Source: Myxococcales bacterium UBA1660 (GTDB lineage Bacteria; Myxococcota_A; Polyangia; Polyangiales; Houyiibacteriaceae). From it: DNA of 64,000 bases. Both the position numbers and the translations under genes were made by a program. Location of the stretch: positions 130,166 through 194,165 of the forward strand of contig DCLA01000039.1 in the NCBI GenBank assembly GCA_002320815.1. The letters are read 5' to 3'. Below, piece by piece: positions 1-6,773 of the stretch (position 1 is the first letter of the stretch; the number at the start of each line of letters is the position of its first letter). Under the pieces are notes generated by a model. The model saw only the letters and a program-made list of their open reading frames with translations. It was not told where the DNA came from and made no database searches.

Positions 1-2156
1 CCCCCGCGAGCCACGGCTCGCGGAGCCTCCTGCACCCGAGGCGCGCGCCGGAGGACCGGCAAGCAGAGGCGGAAGGTCGTGCCCTTCCCCAGCTCGCTGA
101 AGAGCTCGATGGTCCCGCCGTGGTTCTCGATGATGCTGGCCACCACGGCGAGACCCAGCCCGGTTCCCCGCTCGGGTTGCTTGGTCGTGAAGTACGGCTC
201 GAAGATCCGTCGCTGGGTCTCGACGCTCATGCCCGAACCATCGTCGGCGACATCGATCCACACCGCGCTCCGGCCATCGGGCAAGCACGTCTCGGAGCCG
301 TCGGGATCCCGGGCACCGATGGAGACTCGAATGCGCCCCTGCTGGTCCCCGATTGCGTGCGACGCGTTGGTGATGAGGTTCACCAGCACCTGATGGAGCT
401 GACCCGAGAACGCGCCGACGGGAGGTACCCCGCTGGCCACCTCGAGCTCGAGCTCGATCAACTTGGGCACCGTCGCGCGGGTCAGCTTGATGGCCTCCGC
501 CGCCAGCGCCGCGACCGCGGTCGGTCGGAGCTCCTCTGCCTCGGGACGACTGAAAGCGAAGATTCGACGCACCAGATCGGTCGCGCGGTCGGCGGCGGCC
601 TGCATCTCGTCGAAAATCTGGTCGACTACTCGGTGGCCCGTCAGCTCGTGCCGGGCGAGCGCGATGTTCCCGGTGATGGCAAAGATGAGGTTGTTGAAGT
701 CGTGGGCGATGCCCCCCGCCAGGGAGCCGAGGGCCTCCAACTTCTGGGCGTGGATCCGCCGTTCCTCCTCCTCGGACCGTCGGCTGATGTCGACGAAGAC
801 CCCCGTGAGGCTGACCGAACCAGGGGACCGGCTGCCGCGAACGACGACACGGCGCAGCTCCTCCGAAGGCAGCCGCACTCGCAGCTCCCTGCGAAAGGCT
901 CCGGTACCGGCGTTGGCGGTCCGCAAAGCGTCCCTCAGAACGGACGCCGCATCCTCCCCCAAGAGGTCCCAGAGACTCGTTCCGGGGGATACATCGTCGC
1001 CCCACGAACTCGGCGGCGTCCAATCGAGCTGCTCCGTCGCCGGCTCGAAGCGCCAGACACCGAGGTCGCTGGCCTCCAGCGCCTCATGTAGCTGATGCTG
1101 CTTCACGCGCAGGTCGCTCTCGGCGTGGAGCAGCGGGGAGAGATCGACGAGGGTGAAGAAGGCCCGCGGTCCGCTGCTCCCCTCGACCGACGTCCGGGTG
1201 ACCTGGAGCACCCGCTCGGTGTCGAAGACGAAGAGTTCCTCCATCGCTCCCGGCGCGATGGCCAGCGCCCCTGGGAGGACCTCCTCCAGGCTTCCGCCGC
1301 GTTCCGCCAGAGGAATCATCGAGCGCGCCACACGATTGATGGCGATCACTGCCCCCGAGTCGTCGACGACGATGGCTCCCGACGAGAGACTCTCCAACAA
1401 AGGCTCGAGCTCGGGCGCCTCCGCCCGGCTCTCCCGCAACCAGCCGCGCACCAAGGGTGCGCCCTCTCCTTCCGGCTCCACCCGCAGCGCCGATACGACA
1501 TAGGCGCCCTTCCGATGGCGCAGCGGGAGGCGGAGCTCTTGCAACCGACCGCGAACCCGCACCGCCGCGAGGGCAGCCTCCACTTCGTCCGCTGCTCGCG
1601 CGTCGAAGAGCTCGGAGAATCGCTCCCCGACCAGACTCTCGGTGGGCCGGCCTACCAGCGCACCGAGCTCCGGCTCCAAATAGACCAGCGACCCCGATGC
1701 ATCGACGGCGAACGCGAGGTCGGCCGGGGCACTGGCGATACGGTGAAACTTCTTGGCGACGCCGGCCGCGAGCTGGCGCTGCACCGACGACGCTCGGCGA
1801 AGCCGCTTGGGATGGACCACCAGCTGCTCTTGGACTCCGACGATGGCCCCGACAGCGTCGAGCCGCGGGGACAACCCGACCGTGACCCGGTGGCGACGCC
1901 CCCGCTTCGTGAGCCTACTGCTCTCGAAGGGAGGCACGAGCTCGCCCGCGACCACTCGCGCCCGCAACGGTGCTTCCCGGGCTTCGGTCCCCGGGGGCGC
2001 CAACCGCTCGGGCGCTTCACGGACTTCTCGAGCCGAGAACCCGAAGACCTCCTCGGCCGCCACGCTCCAGTGGTGGATCGCTCCGTCGACACCGCGCACC
2101 AAGACGACGCGTGTTCCCGCGGACTCCCGCCGTCCCCCGTCGCCCCCGCGATCCAT
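1..2156 (-). CDS. Multi-PAS sensor histidine kinase (C-terminus beyond window)
   Basis: The frame is open from an ATG at 2156 to the left edge of the window, giving at least 718 residues. Several PAS-like segments come first (around residues 10-110, 125-225, 250-350 and 360-460). An H-box AGGIAHDFNNLI follows, with the phospho-acceptor His near residue 485, typical of the NtrB-like class. The ATP-binding domain has an N box near NLITNASHAI, then DGSGMS and GTGLGLAVV. No membrane segment was seen, so the kinase is probably cytosolic. A C-terminal receiver is common in this architecture but would lie outside the window. The gene starts 59 bp after the preceding gene on the same strand and may be the last member of the ATP-grasp/glycosyltransferase unit. 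The signal it senses is unknown. Confidence 0.88.
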   Translation of the reverse strand, partial: MDRGGDGGRRESAGTRVVLVRGVDGAIHHWSVAAEEVFGFSAREVREAPERLAPPGTEAREAPLRARVVAGELVPPFESSRLTKRGRRHRVTVGLSPRLDAVGAIVGVQEQLVVHPKRLRRASSVQRQLAAGVAKKFHRIASAPADLAFAVDASGSLVYLEPELGALVGRPTESLVGERFSELFDARAADEVEAALAAVRVRGRLQELRLPLRHRKGAYVVSALRVEPEGEGAPLVRGWLRESRAEAPELEPLLESLSSGAIVVDDSGAVIAINRVARSMIPLAERGGSLEEVLPGALAIAPGAMEELFVFDTERVLQVTRTSVEGSSGPRAFFTLVDLSPLLHAESDLRVKQHQLHEALEASDLGVWRFEPATEQLDWTPPSSWGDDVSPGTSLWDLLGEDAASVLRDALRTANAGTGAFRRELRVRLPSEELRRVVVRGSRSPGSVSLTGVFVDISRRSEEEERRIHAQKLEALGSLAGGIAHDFNNLIFAITGNIALARHELTGHRVVDQIFDEMQAAADRATDLVRRIFAFSRPEAEELRPTAVAALAAEAIKLTRATVPKLIELELEVASGVPPVGAFSGQLHQVLVNLITNASHAIGDQQGRIRVSIGARDPDGSETCLPDGRSAVWIDVADDGSGMSVETQRRIFEPYFTTKQPERGTGLGLAVVASIIENHGGTIELFSELGKGTTFRLCLPVLRRAPRVQEAPRAVARG

Positions 2157-2215
2157 AGACAGCCAAATACTAGGCTCTCTCACGCGCATTTCAAGCCACT
2201 CGGTGCGTCACCACA

Positions 2216-4234
2216 TCACTGGAATGGGTTGACTCCACTGGCTGCCAGATACGACCAAGCCGTCGCAGCGAGGGTCGGGATGGAGCGGTAGGGCGAGTCC
2301 GGCGAGACCGTTGCCTCGGCCACCGCGCCCGGCACGCCGGGCACGGTCAGGCGCTCCATCTCCAGCCGGAGCGACGCAGACGACTCCGAGCCGCAGTGGC
2401 TCGCAGTTCCCGTGAGGGCGCTGAAGCGGTCCAAGGCGAGGGCCATCCCCGTCGTCCCTTCGACCCAGGCGAAGCGGCCGTGCGGGTGGGTGTCCCACAC
2501 CACGTCGAAGTCGTAGAGTCCGAGAATGCCCGATTCTCGGACATGGACCCCCGCCGAATCGGTGAATCGACCGCAGGCATCCGTCAGAGCCGCCCCGTGA
2601 GTACGAGCAGAGTCCGCTCCGAGTGCCAGCAGACCCCACGTCTGCGGATCCAGATAGATCTCTACCCAGTTCTCGCCGTTGTCCAGATGAAATCCAGGTC
2701 GGAAATATGTCCCTGACCAGCGACTGAGGAGCACCTGCTCGAGCAACGCGGCCTGACCGCTCGTATCCAGGTCGGGAGCCATACGGAACGCGGCCAGGGC
2801 GTCGGCGTTGTGTTCGAAGGCGACGACCCGGGTCTCGTCCCACGACGTGTGCGCCAGGTCGCTGGGATTGAACCGGAGCCCCTCCTTCCCGGGGTCCGTC
2901 TCGGTCATCCCCCGCAGGTAATCGAAGACCGCCGAGAGGGTCGCGTCGTAGCGGCTGGTACCGAACTGTCGCCGGTGCCTCGCGAACGCCAGCGCCGCCC
3001 ACGCGACCGCTCCCGAGTAGCGGAAGTCGCCCTCGCCCGGGAAGGGGCTCGAGCCGTCCTCCCAGTAGGCGAAGTACCACGAACCGTCCGGAAGCTGGAG
3101 CGACATGAGGGCGTCGAGGATCTGCTCCGCGCGGGCTCGGTCCCCGGCTTCCCCCAACGCGATGGCGGCCACCGCCTGTCCGTAGAGGAAGCAGAGGTCA
3201 CTCTCCCAGCTACTTCGGACGAGCGCTCCGGTGACGCCGATGGCCTCGTCACTCATCAGGTCGATCAGAGCATCCACGTGGGGGTCCGGGTGGTCGCCGG
3301 GGTGGTCGATGTACGCCGTGCCGAATGCGAAGGCGTCGTCCCCGTCGGGAACCACCGGGACGTGGTGACCGCTGAGTTCCTCGATGGCTCCTCGGCACCA
3401 GGACGAGGAACACCGGGGCATGGAGCCGAGCCCGCGGGCTGCCAGCAACTCGACGACGAAGCGGTCGACGGAAGTCAGGGCGAACGCCTCGAAGGCGAAC
3501 CGTCCGGCCTCGTCGATGACCGCGGATGCACCGTCGAGGTAGTGGACGTCGCTGTGCTTGAAGAGCCGGAGGGTGGTCCCCGGCGGCGCGTGCGCGACGT
3601 TCCCTTCGATGCGGTAGACCGCGCCGTTGGAGTAGGGATGGACCACGGCTACCGTGTCCACTTCGACTCGCGGTCGTGGCGGCTCCAGCGGGATGCTCTC
3701 GGTTCGGCAGTCGGTCGTCGCCCCCACCGCGCACAGCCGTACCACAAGGTTCGCGCCCACGCTTCCGGTGTGCACGTTGACCCGGGGTCCCGCGCCCACG
3801 ATGGCGCTGGTCGCAGGGACCGACCATTCGAAGCGGGTGCCCTCCGGAAAGCACCCCTCGGCCTCCAGCGTCCCGATGTCGTCTCGCGCGAGGCTCGATC
3901 CGAAGGTCTCCACACGGATCCCCGTCACTTCGCCGGAGCAGGACGGGCCCGCGAGGGAGCTCGCGGTCGACAGCGTGCGGTCCGCCTCGCTCGCGGACAG
4001 AGTGCGAGCCTCGGCGCTCGCCGATCGCGTGCGCGGGCCGCGCTCGCGGCGCCGCCGCCGGCGCTGCGCGGCCCGGGACCGGCCGCCGCGCAGCTCATGG
4101 TCCAGCCGTCGGACCGCGGCCCCGGTGGACCAGTCGCTTTCCCCGCCGGCCCACTGGGCGTGGCCGGAGCCGCTTCCGATCGCGACGGCCGCCAAGGCCC
4201 CGAGGGCCAACCTCCGTGTCTGAATGATGCCCAT
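2216..4234 (-). CDS. Secreted alpha/alpha-toroid (six-hairpin glycosidase-like) protein
   Basis: This 672-residue protein begins with a signal peptide (MGIIQTRRLALGALAAVAI, ending near GHAQ). I chose the internal ATG at 4234 because it gives this signal peptide and follows an AGGTAGG ribosome site; the longer open frame runs back into the glycosyltransferase gene. The N-terminal third is beta-rich. The C-terminal half (about residues 310-660) has repeated helical pairs with motifs such as LPDGSWYFAYW, YSGAVAWAALAF, NWVEIYLDPQTWGLLAL and WVEGTTGMALALDRF, as in (alpha/alpha)6 barrels. Its start lies 2 bp past the stop of a processive glycosyltransferase gene. This suggests a periplasmic or surface enzyme acting on the polysaccharide, as the (alpha/alpha)6 hydrolase BcsZ does in cellulose operons. 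The family assignment is by pattern only and the catalytic residues are not identified. Confidence 0.7.
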   Translation of the reverse strand: MGIIQTRRLALGALAAVAIGSGSGHAQWAGGESDWSTGAAVRRLDHELRGGRSRAAQRRRRRRERGPRTRSASAEARTLSASEADRTLSTASSLAGPSCSGEVTGIRVETFGSSLARDDIGTLEAEGCFPEGTRFEWSVPATSAIVGAGPRVNVHTGSVGANLVVRLCAVGATTDCRTESIPLEPPRPRVEVDTVAVVHPYSNGAVYRIEGNVAHAPPGTTLRLFKHSDVHYLDGASAVIDEAGRFAFEAFALTSVDRFVVELLAARGLGSMPRCSSSWCRGAIEELSGHHVPVVPDGDDAFAFGTAYIDHPGDHPDPHVDALIDLMSDEAIGVTGALVRSSWESDLCFLYGQAVAAIALGEAGDRARAEQILDALMSLQLPDGSWYFAYWEDGSSPFPGEGDFRYSGAVAWAALAFARHRRQFGTSRYDATLSAVFDYLRGMTETDPGKEGLRFNPSDLAHTSWDETRVVAFEHNADALAAFRMAPDLDTSGQAALLEQVLLSRWSGTYFRPGFHLDNGENWVEIYLDPQTWGLLALGADSARTHGAALTDACGRFTDSAGVHVRESGILGLYDFDVVWDTHPHGRFAWVEGTTGMALALDRFSALTGTASHCGSESSASLRLEMERLTVPGVPGAVAEATVSPDSPYRSIPTLAATAWSYLAASGVNPFQ

Positions 4235-4236
4235 GC

Positions 4237-5694
4237 TCAACCTACCTTTCCCGTCTTGACGGTCTTGTCCCAAGTCTTGTCTGCGCCTTGCCACTCCTTG
4301 ACGTACGCACCGAAAGTCACCGCGCAGAGAAAGGGCCCGTAGCCCGCCAGATACAGGAGGACGGTGGCCAGGCGGTGGTGGCCATGGTCCTCGGCCAACA
4401 TGGCGAAGTAGCTCACGGGCATGGAGAGGGCGGTCCAGAGGTATAGGAAGAGCACCACGCCGCCCTCGACCCATCGAGGGAACGGGACCAAGCCCAGCCA
4501 GCTATCGAAGAGAGGCGGCACCAGCGCGTAGGCGATGACCACGAGCGAGATCAGGCCAGGGAAGACGATCCCCTCGACCCAGCTCTTCTGCGCGGACTCC
4601 CAGTCGATCACGTACGACGAGAACGTCACCAAGAGGTAGACCAGGCTCGCGACGATCCAGTACCCCCGGAACACGGTCCAAGCCCAAGGCGGGTCCAGGG
4701 AGTAGAGACCGAGGAGCCCGACCGCGGTGCCGATCTGGAAGACCGGCATCAGGAAGATGCTGAACCAGAGCACGGCCATGCCCAGGCTCCCGAGCGACTC
4801 GTGGCGCGCTCCGTTGAACCAGAGGTTCGCGAAGACCTGGGTGATCTGCACGTTTCCCCGAGCCCATCGGAGCCGCTGCTTCCACAGCATCCGAAGCGTG
4901 TCGGGCTCTTCGGCGTAGACCAAGGCGTTCGGCTCGAAGATCGCCTTGCGCCCCTCGAGCTGGGTGTTGAACGTCGTGAACGTGTCTTCGGCCAGGGTGT
5001 CGTCGAAGATCTGTCCCCCGATGGCCAGGAGGTTCTCGCGGGAGTGGAGCTGGGCGCCGCCGCTCAAGCACGCGAGGAAGCCCATCACGTTCTGTGCGCG
5101 GCGAGAGGCCCCGGTCGCGGTGATGTACTCGAACGTGATGAAGCGCTGAACCAACGAGGGAGCGCGGCTTCCTTCCTTGATGTAGGCGGTGACGGCACCG
5201 ATCGCGGGGTCCACCAGATGGCGGGCCATCCGCCGGAGCGAAGGCGGCGTGTAGATCACGTCGGCGTCCATGATGAGAACCGCCTCCGTCCATTCGTCCC
5301 GCCAGAGCTGGGTGAGGCCGTAGTTGAGCGTGTGCGCCTTCCCCTCGCCGCCGGCGACGCGCCTCACGTGAAAGACGTTCTTGGGCCAGCGCTTGTTGCG
5401 CCGGATGACCTCTTCGGGGGTCTCGTCCGTCGAGGCGTCATCGATGACGAAGATCCGCAAGCGCTCCGGCGGATACTCGAGAGTCATCAGTCGATCGATC
5501 GTCGCTCCGATGACCATTCCCTCGTTCCAAGCCGGGATGAGGATCGCCACGCGAGGCAGGTGGATACGAGCCTTCTCGAGATGAGTCGCGAAGACCGAAA
5601 GCGCGAGGACGAGGAACTGATAGGCGCCCGCGAGAACGGGGATGGTGCCGACCATCACGAGGGTGGTGAGCAAAGCTTCGACGACGGTCCCCAC
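4237..5694 (-). CDS. Processive family 2 glycosyltransferase (BcsA/PgaC-like, no PilZ)
   Basis: This 485-residue membrane protein has one N-terminal membrane segment (about 8-36), a GT-A catalytic domain and a cluster of C-terminal membrane helices (about 295-465). Motifs seen are PAWNEG (about 54-59), VIDDASTDET (83-92), the metal-binding DAD at 143-145, ED at 236-237 and QRLRW at 273-277. This is the D,D,D,QxxRW signature of cellulose, poly-GlcNAc and hyaluronan synthases. It should polymerise an activated sugar on the cytosolic face and thread the chain across the inner membrane. No PilZ domain follows the helices, so any c-di-GMP control would need another protein. It is 9 bp downstream of the ATP-grasp gene and 2 bp upstream of the toroid gene, which makes an operon. 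The polymer identity is unknown. Confidence 0.9.
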   Translation of the reverse strand: MGTVVEALLTTLVMVGTIPVLAGAYQFLVLALSVFATHLEKARIHLPRVAILIPAWNEGMVIGATIDRLMTLEYPPERLRIFVIDDASTDETPEEVIRRNKRWPKNVFHVRRVAGGEGKAHTLNYGLTQLWRDEWTEAVLIMDADVIYTPPSLRRMARHLVDPAIGAVTAYIKEGSRAPSLVQRFITFEYITATGASRRAQNVMGFLACLSGGAQLHSRENLLAIGGQIFDDTLAEDTFTTFNTQLEGRKAIFEPNALVYAEEPDTLRMLWKQRLRWARGNVQITQVFANLWFNGARHESLGSLGMAVLWFSIFLMPVFQIGTAVGLLGLYSLDPPWAWTVFRGYWIVASLVYLLVTFSSYVIDWESAQKSWVEGIVFPGLISLVVIAYALVPPLFDSWLGLVPFPRWVEGGVVLFLYLWTALSMPVSYFAMLAEDHGHHRLATVLLYLAGYGPFLCAVTFGAYVKEWQGADKTWDKTVKTGKVG

Positions 5695-5703
5695 CCGCAG
5701 CCC

Positions 5704-6669
5704 TCAGTCGCGCTCGGGCCGGAGATGAAAGCCCTCGATCACGTGGTCCTGCCACGTGCGCACCATGGCCACCTCCCGATGCTGCATGGGATCGGGCAGC
5801 CGCCCGTAGAGCGCGTGCTCCACCCAGGCCCCCGGGAGGTCGGCGCCCGCGGCGATGGTGATGGACATCGTGCCCGGGAAACGTGCGTTGATTTCCATCA
5901 GCCGGGGCACGCCGTCCGCGCCACGCCGTAGCTGGACGTTCGCCACACCGTCGAGGCCGATGGCTTCGGCCGCGAATCGTGCCGCCTCCTGGACGTCGCG
6001 ATCCCGAACCGTGCGGGCGGCGACCGCGACACCGGAGTCGACCTTCAATCGTTCGCGCGGCACCGAGGCCAGCACCCGGCGGTCGAGCCGAAGCACGTCC
6101 ACCGAGTACTCCGTCCCTGGAAGAAACTCCTGGACCATGTCATTGGGTCGCGTCTCCAGCAGGCGCATCGCCGAGAGATCCCGAACCACTCGGATCCCCC
6201 GGCCACCGGCCCCGTCGCGGGGCTTGACGAGCACCGGATAGTCCCAGTCGCCAGGGATCATCGCGTCGATGGGCACCGTTCGGGGAGCGATCGGGTCGAG
6301 CCGCGCGCAGAGCCGCACCTTGTCCAGGCAGAGCTTCAGCGTCTCTGGGCGAGCGACGAGGACCTTGGTCCCATGAGCCTCGAACTGCGGCACCGCCTGG
6401 CTGACGTCGAGGAGCTCGCTGTCCACCGTGGGTATCAGCAGGTCGATGCGATGGGTCTTGCAGAGGCGGAGGAGCGCCGGCACCAGGCGACCCGAGTCGC
6501 CTCGGGGAACCAGGTGCCGACGCCCCTCCTCGACCCGATACAATCCGGCCGCGAGAGGGTCGATGTCTGCGGCGTGAAGCTCGGCTCGGCCGTCGAGGTG
6601 ATGGAGGAGCACCACGGCAGCTGCGCCGCCCGCACCGGTGATTAGAATCCGCGGATGGTTCGGGGTCAT
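5704..6669 (-). CDS. ATP-grasp family enzyme (CarB/PylC-like)
   Basis: This 321-residue protein starts with a Rossmann-like pre-ATP-grasp segment (ILITGAGGAAAVVLL at about 8-22). The ATP-grasp fold follows: VLVKPRDGAGGRGIRVV (about 146-162) forms the nucleotide-binding loop, EFLPGTEYSVDV and the late motif MEINARFPG supply metal and ATP ligands. The fold forms amide or related bonds through acyl-phosphate intermediates; the substrate cannot be told from sequence. It is the first gene of a unit with a polysaccharide synthase. It might activate a carboxylate that decorates the polymer or a sugar precursor, but this is inference. A sigma-54-like element lies just upstream (6682-6697), and GGGGAG precedes the ATG by one base. 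Confidence 0.82.
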   Translation of the reverse strand: MTPNHPRILITGAGGAAAVVLLHHLDGRAELHAADIDPLAAGLYRVEEGRRHLVPRGDSGRLVPALLRLCKTHRIDLLIPTVDSELLDVSQAVPQFEAHGTKVLVARPETLKLCLDKVRLCARLDPIAPRTVPIDAMIPGDWDYPVLVKPRDGAGGRGIRVVRDLSAMRLLETRPNDMVQEFLPGTEYSVDVLRLDRRVLASVPRERLKVDSGVAVAARTVRDRDVQEAARFAAEAIGLDGVANVQLRRGADGVPRLMEINARFPGTMSITIAAGADLPGAWVEHALYGRLPDPMQHREVAMVRTWQDHVIEGFHLRPERD

Positions 6670-6681
6670 GCTCCCCTACGA

Positions 6682-6697
6682 AGCAAAGGGCGTGCCG
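6682..6697 (-). promoter_or_regulatory. Candidate sigma-54 promoter P1 (ATP-grasp operon)
   Basis: The minus strand reads CGGCAC-GCCCT-TTGCT and matches 10 of 11 defined positions of TGGCAC-N5-TTGCW, with exact GG-N10-GC spacing. The predicted start is near 6671, only 2 bases before the ATG at 6669, so the transcript would be almost leaderless or the start slightly upstream. Confidence 0.6.
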
Positions 6698-6736
6698 CCC
6701 AGGACGCCGACGCGGAGGCGGGCGGAGCTTCCGAGG

Positions 6737-6751
6737 GTTCCGGTTCGGGAC
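6737..6751. promoter_or_regulatory. Candidate NtrC-type enhancer dyad, site A
   Basis: GTTCC-GGTTC-GGGAC fits GTNCC-N5-GGNAC. Its centre is about 73 bp upstream of the predicted P1 start. The same dyad recurs in the other promoter regions of this cluster (11150, 12795, 23207, 27433). Confidence 0.55.
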
Positions 6752-6773
6752 TCCGTCGTCCCGAGGGGGAACG

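Noticed and set aside
2157..2215. Possible sigma-54 promoter before the left-end PAS kinase
   Set aside because: A GG-N10-GC pair occurs but the flanking bases do not fit either box, and no enhancer dyad is near; the gene is more likely read from the upstream operon.
120..2291. Long plus-strand frames (323 and 398 codons) at the left end
   Set aside because: They lie antisense to the PAS kinase, whose domains are clear on the minus strand; the plus-strand products have no family character.
2810..4342. 510-codon plus-strand frame
   Set aside because: Antisense to the toroid protein gene; no recognisable domain, and typical of high-GC shadow frames.
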